From the NCBI GenBank assembly GCA_016866255.1, contig VGMY01000001.1, positions 170,347-234,346 of the forward strand: 64,000 nucleotides of DNA. The letters are read 5' to 3'. A model generated the notes under the pieces. It searched no databases and was not told the DNA's origin. It saw only the letters and a list, made by a program, of their open reading frames with translations. Positions 17,602-26,500 of this stretch are shown in pieces. Position 1 is the stretch's first letter; every line of letters starts with the position of its first letter. The position numbers and the translations under genes are program-made. This stretch comes from Bacteroidota bacterium (lineage in GTDB: Bacteria; Bacteroidota; Bacteroidia; Flavobacteriales_D; Crocinitomicaceae).

Positions 17602-18981
17602 TCATGATTTTATGTGTTCTAGTTCTCCTTCAGAACGAGCAATCACCGCCGTGGCAAGGCAATTACCTAGCACGTTAACGGAGGTGCGTGCCATGTCCAT
17701 CACGGCATCAATGCCTAAAATAACGCTTGCTTTCTCGGGATCTAAACCCATTGAAGCCACAGTTCCCGCAAGAATGACGAACGATGCACCACGCACTCCT
17801 GCCACTCCCTTACTGGTTAACATCAATACCAAACATATGGAAATTTGCTCGCCAACGCTCAAATCAATGCCCGACATTTGGGCAATAAAAACAGAAGCCA
17901 AAGAAAGGTAAAGCGTTGTTCCATCAAGGTTGAAACTATAGCCAGTCGGTATCACGAAACCCACAATGTGTTTGGGAATACCGAATCGCTCCATGTTCTC
18001 CATGGCCTTCGGTAAAGCTGCCTCACTGCTTGCTGTTGCGAAAGCGAGAGAAACCGGTTCAGAAACTGCGGTCATAAACTTACGTAAGGGTATGCGAGCC
18101 ATCAATGCAATGGGTAGCAGAACCGCAACTACAAAAACGAGGAGTGCAACATACAAGGTACCAACCAATTTCATTAACGACATCAACACTTCGGTACCTG
18201 ACTTTGCAACGGTAGTGGCCAGAGCGCCAAAAACAGCCAGCGGAGCTAAATACATGACGATATCAGTGAACTTAAACATAACCTCCGCCAAACTTTCATT
18301 CATTCGAAGCATCGTCAATTTGTGTTGCTCGTTTTTAACCATTCCTAAACCGATGGCAAAAATCACCGAAAAGACCACAATCTGTAAAATTGAATTTTCT
18401 GCGATGGATTTCGCGATGTTCTCGGGGAAAATTTCCACAAAATGATCTTTTTCTACACGTTGCGCAAGCAATTCTGATGATTTTTCGTGCATCTTTTCGT
18501 TGACTTCTACATTGACTCCCCTGCCCGCTTGCGATACATTGATTGCCAGTAGACCGATAAATAGGGCCACAGTTGTAACAATTTCGAAATAAAGAATGCT
18601 TTTCAAGCCCATTCTACCCACTTGTTTTAGGCTGCTATGACCAGCAATTCCAACAACCAAGGTGGCAAAAATCAAAGGGGCAACAAGCGTCTTGATTAAC
18701 CGTAAGAAAATTTTAGCGAATCGCTCCATCTCTAAAGCAAAAGCGGGAAAATCCATACCGACTTCGATGCCTAAAACCATGGCACTAAATATCCACAGAG
18801 ATAACTTTTTCCGAAAGAAAGCTATGAAAAACAACATTAAAATCAAGCCGAAACGAAGCGTTTCAAATAGCCCTTTAGGGACATTCGATGCAACCGTTTG
18901 TGCAGAAAAAGCCACCAATAAAAGTCCAAAAATCAATAGGTAAACCTTCGTGTTGGCGAGAGACTTTAGGTTACTCCACAT
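17602..18981 (-). CDS. Dicarboxylate/amino-acid:cation symporter (DAACS family)
   Basis: 459 residues and about eight membrane segments plus re-entrant loops, as in GltP/GltT/DctA. The serine-rich hairpin signature appears as ATASSEAALPKAMENM, followed by FVIPTGYSFNLDGTTLYLSLA, the conserved substrate and Na+/H+ binding part; the usual NxDGT motif is present as NLDGT. Likely imports glutamate/aspartate or C4-dicarboxylates across the inner membrane. A near-match TATCTTTA box sits just upstream. The Kazal gene follows after 4 bp. Confidence 0.93.
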   Translation of the reverse strand: MWSNLKSLANTKVYLLIFGLLLVAFSAQTVASNVPKGLFETLRFGLILMLFFIAFFRKKLSLWIFSAMVLGIEVGMDFPAFALEMERFAKIFLRLIKTLVAPLIFATLVVGIAGHSSLKQVGRMGLKSILYFEIVTTVALFIGLLAINVSQAGRGVNVEVNEKMHEKSSELLAQRVEKDHFVEIFPENIAKSIAENSILQIVVFSVIFAIGLGMVKNEQHKLTMLRMNESLAEVMFKFTDIVMYLAPLAVFGALATTVAKSGTEVLMSLMKLVGTLYVALLVFVVAVLLPIALMARIPLRKFMTAVSEPVSLAFATASSEAALPKAMENMERFGIPKHIVGFVIPTGYSFNLDGTTLYLSLASVFIAQMSGIDLSVGEQISICLVLMLTSKGVAGVRGASFVILAGTVASMGLDPEKASVILGIDAVMDMARTSVNVLGNCLATAVIARSEGELEHIKS

Positions 18982-19022
18982 AGAGTAAAGATAGGTAATT
19001 TCATCTTTAAAATCCCAATCCG

Positions 19023-19030
19023 TATCTTTG
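19023..19030 (+). promoter_or_regulatory. -7 promoter element of the carboxylase gene
   Basis: TATCTTTG lies 14 nt before the ATG at 19045. Confidence 0.7.
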
Positions 19031-19044
19031 TTAAAAAAGCTACG

Positions 19045-20688
19045 ATGGGTATTTCAAATAAAGAATTGGAATTCAACCAGAACCAAGACCGAATGCGCCT
19101 TCGTATTCGAAACCTTGAACAAACCTTGGAAAAAATTTACCATGGCGGGGGGAAAAAACGCATTGAAAAACTTCACGATTCAGGAAAACTCACGGCGCGG
19201 GAACGCATCGACTTATTGCTTGATCGAGGAACGGATCGCTTTGAAATGGGCGCCATCGCGGGTTATGGCATGTACGAGGAACACGGAGGTTGTCCGGGTG
19301 CTGGAGTGGTGGTGGTTATTGGTTTTGTAGCCGGACGTCAATGCATTGTGGTAGCCAACGATGCCACGGTTAAAGCAGGGGCCTGGTTTCCAATTACCGG
19401 AAAAAAAAATCTACGGGCTCAAGAAATTGCGATGGAAAATCGTTTACCCATCATCTATTTGGTGGATTCTGCGGGCGTTTATTTGCCCATGCAGGATGAA
19501 ATTTTCCCGGATAAAGAACATTTCGGTCGTATTTTCCGGAATAACGCCGTCATGAGTTCTGAAGGAATCGTACAAATTGCCGCCGTTATGGGAAGTTGCG
19601 TCGCCGGCGGAGCCTATTTACCCATCATGTCCGACGAGAGTTTGATCGTGGATAAAACCGGCACCATCTTCTTAGCAGGTTCCTATCTGGTGAAAGCGGC
19701 GATTGGTGAGAACATCGATAACGAAACCTTAGGAGGCGCAAGCACGCAAACAGAAATTTCAGGCGTCTGCGATTACAAGGTGGAAAACGATGAAACGTGT
19801 TTGGCAACCATCCGAGATTTGATGTCGCGCATTGCCAAAGCGGAAACCGCGGGATTCGACCGCATTGAGAGCGTTGAACCGCTTATTCCTGCCCAAAACC
19901 TCTATGGCATTATGCCAGACGAACGTTCGAAGCCTTACAAAACACGAGAAATTTTGAAGTGCCTCGTGGATGGTTCAGAATTCATTGAATACAAGGATGG
20001 TTATGGTAAAAGCATCTTGTGCGCTTATGCGAGAATCGACGGTTGGAGTGTAGGTATTGTCGCTAACAACCGGGAAATTGTTAAATCGGCCAGGGGCGAA
20101 ATGCAGATGGGCGGGGTTATTTATTCCGATTCTGCCGACAAAGCGGCTCGATTCATCATGAATTGCAATCAAAAAGGCATTCCGCTGGTCTTTTTACAGG
20201 ACGTTACCGGGTTCATGGTCGGTTCCAAAAGCGAACACGGAGGCATCATCAAGGACGGAGCAAAGTTGGTCAATGCTATGTCGAACAGCGTAGTTCCCAA
20301 ATTCACCGTGGTCCTTGGAAATTCCTACGGAGCAGGAAACTATGCCATGTGCGGAAAGGCCTACGACCCAAGATTGATTGTGGCATGGCCCACCGCAGAA
20401 ATTGCGGTGATGAGCGGGGCAGCAGCCGCTAAAACGCTGTTGCAAATTGAAGTAGCGACCTTAAAAGCGAGAGGGGAAGAAATTAGCGAAGCGCGCGAAA
20501 ATGAACTATTTAACCGCATAAAGTCCCGCTACGACGAACAAATTTCGCCCTATTATGCTGCCAGCCGCTTATGGGTGGACGCGATCATTGACCCCGCGGA
20601 AACGCGTAAGATTTTATCGCTGGGAATCTCCATGGCTAACCATGCAAAACCCACCAAACGCTATAACGTTGGGGCGATACAAACTTGA
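19045..20688 (+). CDS. Acyl-CoA carboxylase beta (carboxyltransferase) subunit, MCC/PCC-like
   Basis: 547 residues, normal for biotin-dependent acyl-CoA carboxylase beta chains. The N-terminal half carries KLTARERIDLLLD and VDSAGVYLPMQDEIFPDKEHFG, the latter resembling methylcrotonyl-CoA carboxylase beta. The C-terminal half has GFMVGSKSEHGGIIKDGAKL and GNSYGAGNYAMCGKAYDPR, the carboxybiotin/acyl-CoA site. It transfers CO2 from biotin to a short acyl-CoA in branched-chain amino-acid or odd-chain catabolism. The alpha subunit is not in the window. It is monocistronic by layout. Confidence 0.92.
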   Translation: MGISNKELEFNQNQDRMRLRIRNLEQTLEKIYHGGGKKRIEKLHDSGKLTARERIDLLLDRGTDRFEMGAIAGYGMYEEHGGCPGAGVVVVIGFVAGRQCIVVANDATVKAGAWFPITGKKNLRAQEIAMENRLPIIYLVDSAGVYLPMQDEIFPDKEHFGRIFRNNAVMSSEGIVQIAAVMGSCVAGGAYLPIMSDESLIVDKTGTIFLAGSYLVKAAIGENIDNETLGGASTQTEISGVCDYKVENDETCLATIRDLMSRIAKAETAGFDRIESVEPLIPAQNLYGIMPDERSKPYKTREILKCLVDGSEFIEYKDGYGKSILCAYARIDGWSVGIVANNREIVKSARGEMQMGGVIYSDSADKAARFIMNCNQKGIPLVFLQDVTGFMVGSKSEHGGIIKDGAKLVNAMSNSVVPKFTVVLGNSYGAGNYAMCGKAYDPRLIVAWPTAEIAVMSGAAAAKTLLQIEVATLKARGEEISEARENELFNRIKSRYDEQISPYYAASRLWVDAIIDPAETRKILSLGISMANHAKPTKRYNVGAIQT

Positions 20689-20721
20689 GGCGAATGAAGA
20701 ACAAGGTGTGAGGATCCAATG

Positions 20722-21606
20722 CTAAGGCCTAAAAGTCCCTATCTTTTTATAATTCACATAATTCGGATTGATGCCGAAGAACATTAAAACGTCCTTCGCT
20801 CGATCTTTTAAGGATCTTCGGTTCATGGAAATATCGGTTTTGAACGTCCAGTTCATGGCAGCGATTCGCTTTTGCATCAACGAGGGATGCTGGCCTTCAA
20901 AGCGCTTCACCTGGGTTAAATGTTGTTCGTATTCGAAGCGATCTACCTTAGGAAGGTTGCTTTCAATCCAAGCGTCGTCGTGCCACAATTTGTTGAAATT
21001 GCGTTGCTTTCGCAGCATAGCTTGAGGTTCTTTGACCCATCCGTAATGGTGAATGTGCACCGGAAGTTCCACTACCTTGAGTTTCTCATTATCCCCTTTG
21101 CGGAACCCTTGGGCGTCGCGGTACGAATAAATTCCTGAGCGATTTCGCACAATCCGAATCTCATGCCGATACCACGAATTGGATACCCCGAGGTAGTCGT
21201 AGGAACCATAGAAATGTCGGTATTTAAACAAAAAACCGTTGACGTTCTCGTCGTTCAAATGATGCTCCATGGCTTGACGAATTAAGGAATCGCACCCTTC
21301 CTCTAAAACTTCATCTCCTTGGATGTAGAAGCACCAATCGCTGTCGCTCGATATGGCCTGGAACGCCTTGTTGGTTTCAACGGCAAGCACCTCTCCATTA
21401 TCGCGCAAGGAATCGTCCCATACGGTTTCGATGACCCGAATTTTTGGGCTTCCGATCCCTTGAATAAGCGCTAAAGTTGCGTCGTCCGATTTTCCCACTG
21501 CTACCACAAATTCGTCGCACAACGGCAAAACAGAATGAATGGCCTCCAGAATCGGATAGTCATAGATGAGCGCGTTGCGAATGAAGGTAAAACCGGAAAC
21601 TTTCAC
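20722..21606 (-). CDS. Glycosyltransferase family 2-type protein
   Basis: About 294 residues if started at the GTG at 21606 (VKVSGFTFIRNALIYDYP), which matches the usual N-terminus of this family. The frame stays open to a TTG at 21651, which would add 15 Pro/Asn-rich residues. A GT-A fold is indicated by CDEFVVAVGKSDDATLALI and the FYIQGDEVL motif (DxD-like, acidic QGDE). The C-terminal half has HHYGWVKEPQAML, seen in related cell-surface glycan transferases. Substrate unknown. It has its own promoter, divergent from the unit at 21736. Confidence 0.85.
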   Translation of the reverse strand: MKVSGFTFIRNALIYDYPILEAIHSVLPLCDEFVVAVGKSDDATLALIQGIGSPKIRVIETVWDDSLRDNGEVLAVETNKAFQAISSDSDWCFYIQGDEVLEEGCDSLIRQAMEHHLNDENVNGFLFKYRHFYGSYDYLGVSNSWYRHEIRIVRNRSGIYSYRDAQGFRKGDNEKLKVVELPVHIHHYGWVKEPQAMLRKQRNFNKLWHDDAWIESNLPKVDRFEYEQHLTQVKRFEGQHPSLMQKRIAAMNWTFKTDISMNRRSLKDRAKDVLMFFGINPNYVNYKKIGTFRP

Positions 21607-21682
21607 CCTGCAAAGGTGCGTATTTTTGTTGGGATGGAAGGGGTTTTTCAACGTGTACCCATCTCCATTTTCATTTTTTTTT

Positions 21683-21690
21683 CAAAGCTA
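21683..21690 (-). promoter_or_regulatory. -7 promoter element of the glycosyltransferase
   Basis: The minus strand reads TAGCTTTG. It faces away from the plus-strand element at 21710-21717. Confidence 0.55.
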
Positions 21691-21709
21691 ATAGGTTATT
21701 ATTAAATGG

Positions 21710-21717
21710 TATATTTG
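21710..21717 (+). promoter_or_regulatory. -7 promoter element of the accessory unit
   Basis: TATATTTG lies 18 nt before the ATG at 21736 and could drive the three genes at 21736-23905. Confidence 0.65.
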
Positions 21718-21735
21718 GGGAAATGAAATTTAATC

Positions 21736-22629
21736 ATGCGCAGCAATTTCGCTACCTATTTTAAGGATTTTGAGTTTGCAAAGTTTGATAAAAATCATCT
21801 CGCCAAATCCATATGTTGGTATCCTAGCGCAGGCGATGACTTTAGGCATATCGTATACCTTGAAAAAGCAAACTTGAAGAGCGGATATACGGGTACCTCT
21901 CACCTTTACATTTTTACGGACTATTATTTGCCTGCGAATGATACGATTGGAATAGATGTATTCAAAACAGGAACTGTTTTATTTGAAACGAATACGTCCA
22001 AGGAATCTACCCAACTTAAAATACTCCGTACAACTGAATTGACCTTGAAGAGGTTTAATGTATGTCCATTTTTTTCGAAGGGACAATTCGATGATCGAGG
22101 GTTGTTTTATGGCACGGGAGATCACTATTCCAATAAGGTTTTCTTCCTTTTGACAGAACTCAGTATTTTTCAAAATGGAAGAGCCATCAAAGTTCTAATC
22201 CCGTGCTTCTATTTCACCAATGAAAACTGCAATTTTTTGGTCGACTTTTTACTACACAACCAACTGTGCGTGGATACCTTAGTTCATATACAAGACGGTG
22301 GAGGGACCATGGGCGGCAGTTACTTAAACATGGACTTTATTTATCAGTTTCAAAAGCTTCTCAAAATCAAGCAGGTCATTACCGACAAAAGCGTCAACAA
22401 GAAGGAATTCCATTATGATGCTCGTGCACGCATGATGGATTACCTCGATTACTCCAATGATTTTAATGAGGCGCGCAAAGGTCATCTATTACATGGATTG
22501 CAAGATCACAACTGGATCGATGATCCATTGCTGAATTGGGAAGAAGAGAAAATAGCGAAATCTTACTATGGTGAAACCCTCTACAATAGTACAGAACGAT
22601 ACTACTACCTATGGAAGAAAAGAATCTAA
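21736..22629 (+). CDS. Unknown protein, 297 aa
   Basis: I do not recognise this family. No signal peptide or membrane helix is visible, so it is probably cytoplasmic. Features include an N-terminal CWYPSAGDDFRHIVYL block, a DDRGLFYGTGDHYSN loop, PCFYFTNENCNFLVDFLL, a glycine-rich HIQDGGGTMGGSYLNMDF, and an aromatic acidic end. The gene and its two followers are more A+T-rich than the flanking glycan genes, suggesting an accessory insertion. It is first in a three-gene plus-strand unit with short gaps (23 and 20 bp). Confidence 0.75.
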   Translation: MRSNFATYFKDFEFAKFDKNHLAKSICWYPSAGDDFRHIVYLEKANLKSGYTGTSHLYIFTDYYLPANDTIGIDVFKTGTVLFETNTSKESTQLKILRTTELTLKRFNVCPFFSKGQFDDRGLFYGTGDHYSNKVFFLLTELSIFQNGRAIKVLIPCFYFTNENCNFLVDFLLHNQLCVDTLVHIQDGGGTMGGSYLNMDFIYQFQKLLKIKQVITDKSVNKKEFHYDARARMMDYLDYSNDFNEARKGHLLHGLQDHNWIDDPLLNWEEEKIAKSYYGETLYNSTERYYYLWKKRI

Positions 22630-22652
22630 TCTAATCAAATAAATAAACAACT

Positions 22653-23156
22653 ATGGACATTTTAATTTCACGGGAAAACTCGCTTTCCATTGCTTTAGTA
22701 GATCGTAAAAAAAACTATTAAGATTATTCTGCACTTTCCTTAACAGCAGGGAATTATTCAGCCAACCTTAGTAACTTCAACCTCCTGCCGGAAGGATTAC
22801 ATGGAGATAGAAAATTACGGCAGCTATACGATGATTTTATAGACAAGGTTAATACTTCTAAGGAAATTGGTGTTATGAATCAATTCCCTCCATCGTTGTA
22901 TTTTTTCGTGCCGCATACCAAAGGCAAAGAACAAATTGATGACTTGTTAATGGATTTATTCAATGCTCTCCATGCTAACAATGCGCAAGAAGTTTTGCTT
23001 ACCCACTGGATGTTTATTAGTGAAAAACCTTCTGATATAGAATTTGATGGCCTAATTCATTTTATCAAGCACAACTTAACTACTAACATAAAAAGAATTT
23101 ACCTTAGAATAGATGAAAAATTTCGTAGCGACTTTATCCAACGATTCAACCAATAA
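22653..23156 (+). pseudogene. Unknown 167-codon gene interrupted by an in-frame TAA at codon 23
   Basis: An ATG at 22653 opens a frame (MDILISRENSLSIALVDRK...) that hits TAA at 22719-22721. The same frame is then open for the next 144 codons to the stop at 23154-23156. The only in-frame ATG after the TAA is at 22875, which would give a 93-residue protein beginning MNQFPPSLYFFVPHTKG. An A8 tract at 22707-22714 sits just before the stop. Both parts have normal protein-like composition. Interpretations: nonsense mutation, a shorter protein from 22875, readthrough, or sequence error. Family not recognised. It lies between the unknown gene and the methyltransferase. Confidence 0.6.
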
Positions 23157-23176
23157 CTAACGTTAATAATATCCAT

Positions 23177-23905
23177 ATGGAACAACAACCACACGACAGT
23201 TGGGCTCAATATTACGATTTCGTATATCAGAAAACGTATGGTGAATTTTATGATAGATTCAATGAATTAACCTTACAAACCATTCAAAAAATCCTACCTT
23301 ACAAAGGCAGTATTTTAGATTTTGGGGCCGGAACGGGGAGGCTTTCCATACCATTAACCCAATTGGGCTATCACGTAACAGCCGTCGAGAAAAGCACCAA
23401 TATGGCTGCAATACTCTCACAAAATGCCGCGCTGGTCAACATCAATTTAGATGTATTTGTTGGAGACATTAGCGAGTACAATAACGGTAAATCTGATTTA
23501 GCTTTGGCGTTATTTACTGTATTAAGTTACACTTGCTCTCCAAAGGAACTCCAACGTATCATCGAGAACATTAAAAACCACCTAAATCCTAACGGCTTAT
23601 TCTTTTTTGATTTGCCAAATACCGTTTTTTTTAGAAATATCAGTTTATTAAACAAACGCGAACCGAACTTTAATAGGAATGTTACCTTAACACCTCTTCC
23701 AGACAATGTCTATGAGTATCATGAAATATGCAGCGGTATGGATCATATTCGTGAGTTTTCATACGTGGACACTTTCAATATACGCCATTGGAAAATGGAA
23801 GAAGTAACCGAAATATTGAGCAATCATGGTTTTATTGACACGGGCCTTCGTTTTGATCAGTTTGCATCAACAGGATCCGACTATCGATTGTATAAATTGC
23901 AATAA
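23177..23905 (+). CDS. Class I SAM-dependent methyltransferase
   Basis: 242 residues. SAM-binding motif I is ILDFGAGTGRLSIPL (residues ~42-56), motif II ends VTAVEKS, and a motif IV-like LALALFTVLSYTCSP and GLFFFDLPN follow. Substrate unknown. It ends the A+T-rich unit and precedes the nonulosonate operon by about 190 bp. That gap holds only the operon's promoter. A sugar or small-molecule target is plausible but not shown. Confidence 0.85.
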   Translation: MEQQPHDSWAQYYDFVYQKTYGEFYDRFNELTLQTIQKILPYKGSILDFGAGTGRLSIPLTQLGYHVTAVEKSTNMAAILSQNAALVNINLDVFVGDISEYNNGKSDLALALFTVLSYTCSPKELQRIIENIKNHLNPNGLFFFDLPNTVFFRNISLLNKREPNFNRNVTLTPLPDNVYEYHEICSGMDHIREFSYVDTFNIRHWKMEEVTEILSNHGFIDTGLRFDQFASTGSDYRLYKLQ

Positions 23906-24086
23906 GCACTTTTTTAATGTAAAACCCTTTTATTTCAAAAAATTAAACTCCTATGCCAATGCCCGACAACTTATCCAGGTTTCTCAGATTTCGGCAAACC
24001 ATAGGCAAACAATAATTTTCAGCCTATTGAAATAATGAGGTATCTCCAAACGGTTGTGCCCTCTCCTCCGCCGTCGCATATTTTAG

Positions 24087-24094
24087 TATTTTTG
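24087..24094 (+). promoter_or_regulatory. -7 promoter element of the nonulosonate operon
   Basis: TATTTTTG ends only 4 nt (TTCC) before the ATG at 24099, so the transcript would start at or almost at the start codon. Confidence 0.6.
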
Positions 24095-24098
24095 TTCC

Positions 24099-25883
24099 AT
24101 GTACCCGCAACGCCCTTACGTGCTCATTGAGGTAGCCAATACCCACGGTGGAGATATTACTTATTTGAACGACTTAATGGAGCGTTTCGCTTTGTTTCAA
24201 GGTGCCTACGGGATGAAATTTCAACCGCTATCACCGGACACCCTCGCAACCCCCGATTTTTCGTGGTATTCGGTTTACCAAGAACTGTTTTTCACCCCCG
24301 AGCAGTGGGCGTCCATCCTGCAAAAAGCCCACACCACCAAAGAGGTTTGGATCGACATCTTCGACGTGTACGGCGTGCAAATCGTTCGTGAGAACCTTTC
24401 GCTCATTCACGGCATTAAATTTCAATCTTCGGTGCTCTTTAATGAAGAAGTCATCTCCGAATTAAGCCAAATCGACCTGAGCCATTGTTCCCTGATTCTC
24501 AACATTGCCGCACAACCCCTTGAGACCATCGAACAGCGCATTGAATCCTTGAAAAGCCGACTTCAACCCAAAACCATCTACCTCGAAATTGGCTTCCAGG
24601 CCTACCCTACCGAACTCGCCGACAGCGGTCTTTCCAAAATGAAAGCCCTGCAAGAACGGTTCAATTTTCCTTTGGTGTTCGCGGATCACCTCGAAGGCAG
24701 TTCCACGGATTCCATGGTTCTCCCTTTACTCGCGTGGCAGCAAGGGGCCAGCATCCTCGAAAAGCACGTGATGTTGTCCGACCGGGAAACGAAATACGAT
24801 CATTTCTCTTCCATGACGCCTGGGCAATTCGAAGCACTGGACCAAACGCTTGAACGCTATGCTGCCGCGGCTCAAGCTCCCTTCATCAATCCCCGCGAAG
24901 AAGACTATCTGGCAAAAACCGTTATGATTCCCGTGCTGAAAACCCCCAAATCAGCGGGCGATTTGATCCATCCGCCAAGCGATATCTTCTACCGACGAAG
25001 CGGTAAGGAAGGACTCACCCTGACCGAAATCCAGGCATTGCAGCACCAGCATCAGGTGCTTGCTTCCGATAAATCCTCGCTGGATACCGTAACTTCGGAC
25101 AATTTTCGTCCCGCGCGCATTGGTGCCATCGTGGCCTGCCGAATGAAATCTTCTCGGCTTAAAAGCAAAGCCATTCTACCCATTGGAGCCTTAACTTCGG
25201 TAGAATTTTGCCTCAACCGAGTGCTTCGTTTTGAATCCTTGGATGCCGTAATACTCGCCAGTTCAACGACCGAAGAAGACGCTGTTTTATCACAACACAC
25301 CCATGATCCATCGGTTGCCTTTTTCCGAGGAGATCCCGAAGACGTCATGAAGCGCTACATTGACGTGTGCGACGCGCATCAATTGGATGTTATTGTTCGC
25401 ATTACCGCCGACATGCCTTTTGTCGATAATGCCGTGTTTCAACACCTCTTATCCGCCCATTTTGAAAGCGGCGCCGATTACACCGTTGGGGAAGATGCTG
25501 CCATCGGGGTGAACCTCGAAATCTTCAATACGGCTTGCCTAAAACGCATCAAACAGTATTTTCCATCCGCCGATTATTCGGAGTACATGACATGGTACTT
25601 TCAGAACAATCCCGAATACGTGCGCATCAACCGTGTGGCTTTGCCGGAAATATTTGTTCGAAACTATCGCTTGACCTTGGACTACGAAGAAGATCTTGCC
25701 ATGCTCAATGCGGTAGAAAGTGCTCTTGCACCCGAGAATCCTCATTACACTTTGGAAGACGTTATCCATTTCCTGGATGCCCATCCGGAAGTTGCGGGAA
25801 TGAACAGTCATTTAAGCCTGCGCTACAAAACCGATCAATCCTTGATTGATTTATTGAACGATAAAACCAAAATCCGACCATGA
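24099..25883 (+). CDS. Fused NeuB/SpsE-like synthase + SpsF-like cytidylyltransferase
   Basis: 594 residues in three parts. Residues ~1-255 resemble the NeuB/SpsE aldolase-barrel (IEVANTHGGD, FADHLEGSSTDSM, GASILEKHVML, DHFSSMTP). Residues ~265-320 look like the SAF/antifreeze-type cap (TVMIPVLKTPKSAGDLI). Residues ~341-594 are an SpsF/CMP-sugar-type nucleotidyltransferase (IVACRMKSSRLKSKAIL, RGDPEDVMKRY, RITADMPFVD). Expected chemistry: PEP condensation to a nonulosonic acid, and CMP activation. The synthase motifs deviate from classical NeuB (KYDH instead of GPDH), so its substrate may be unusual. The stop overlaps the next start (ATGA). Confidence 0.85.
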   Translation: MYPQRPYVLIEVANTHGGDITYLNDLMERFALFQGAYGMKFQPLSPDTLATPDFSWYSVYQELFFTPEQWASILQKAHTTKEVWIDIFDVYGVQIVRENLSLIHGIKFQSSVLFNEEVISELSQIDLSHCSLILNIAAQPLETIEQRIESLKSRLQPKTIYLEIGFQAYPTELADSGLSKMKALQERFNFPLVFADHLEGSSTDSMVLPLLAWQQGASILEKHVMLSDRETKYDHFSSMTPGQFEALDQTLERYAAAAQAPFINPREEDYLAKTVMIPVLKTPKSAGDLIHPPSDIFYRRSGKEGLTLTEIQALQHQHQVLASDKSSLDTVTSDNFRPARIGAIVACRMKSSRLKSKAILPIGALTSVEFCLNRVLRFESLDAVILASSTTEEDAVLSQHTHDPSVAFFRGDPEDVMKRYIDVCDAHQLDVIVRITADMPFVDNAVFQHLLSAHFESGADYTVGEDAAIGVNLEIFNTACLKRIKQYFPSADYSEYMTWYFQNNPEYVRINRVALPEIFVRNYRLTLDYEEDLAMLNAVESALAPENPHYTLEDVIHFLDAHPEVAGMNSHLSLRYKTDQSLIDLLNDKTKIRP

Positions 25884-26500
25884 GAATCCTGGTGTTTTCG
25901 GATTCCCTGAGCCTTCCCAGAAGCCAACCTGAAACGTGCTTACACGAACAAACTTGGCCAGAACTGTTGCGAAAACAAGGTCACGAGGTGTGCCTAAGCG
26001 CCATCGGTGGAGCCACGGTTCAGGATTTATTGAAACAAACCTTCTACTTTCAAGACCGCCGCTATTTCGACTTGGTCGTGGTGCAGTGCGGCATTGTGGA
26101 TTGTGCGCCAAGATTCGCCAAGCGATGGGAACTTAAAATACTTCAAGCTTTGGGAAAGGTTGGCAAATGCGTTATAAGATTGCTCAACCGTAAAAGCGTA
26201 CGAAACCTTCGCAAACTCACCTACACCTCCGAAAAGGCCTTTTGCGACGGAATTCAACGCCTCGAAAACGCGTTCGATGCTCCTGTAGTATTTGTAGAAA
26301 TTCTACCTGCCACTTCATCGTATGAAACGCAATTACCCGGCGTCACGAAGAACATTGAGGCGTTCAATGCCATACTTCGTTCTCACCGTCATATTTCCAT
26401 GAAAGACATTCCTGAAACAGGTATCATGTCGGACCACCATCATTTGAGCTCGGAAGGCCACGCCTACTTGGTAAAAAACATCCTTAACCAGTGGTCATGA
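25880..26500 (+). CDS. SGNH/GDSL-type hydrolase
   Basis: 206 residues. Block I reads VFSDSLSLP (GDSL variant), a Gly block is AIGGATVQDLL, block III is QCGIVDCAPR (in place of GxND), and block V SDHHHLSSEGH supplies Asp and His. It therefore likely acts as an esterase or deacetylase, for example on acetylated sugars. No signal peptide, so cytoplasmic. It overlaps both neighbours by 4 bases inside the nonulosonate operon, which suggests it edits or trims an intermediate. Confidence 0.8.
   Translation: MRILVFSDSLSLPRSQPETCLHEQTWPELLRKQGHEVCLSAIGGATVQDLLKQTFYFQDRRYFDLVVVQCGIVDCAPRFAKRWELKILQALGKVGKCVIRLLNRKSVRNLRKLTYTSEKAFCDGIQRLENAFDAPVVFVEILPATSSYETQLPGVTKNIEAFNAILRSHRHISMKDIPETGIMSDHHHLSSEGHAYLVKNILNQWS

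Noticed and set aside
17966..18943. Two long plus-strand frames inside the symporter gene.
   Set aside because: Lys/Thr-rich antisense shadows without motifs; the symporter frame on the other strand is unambiguous.
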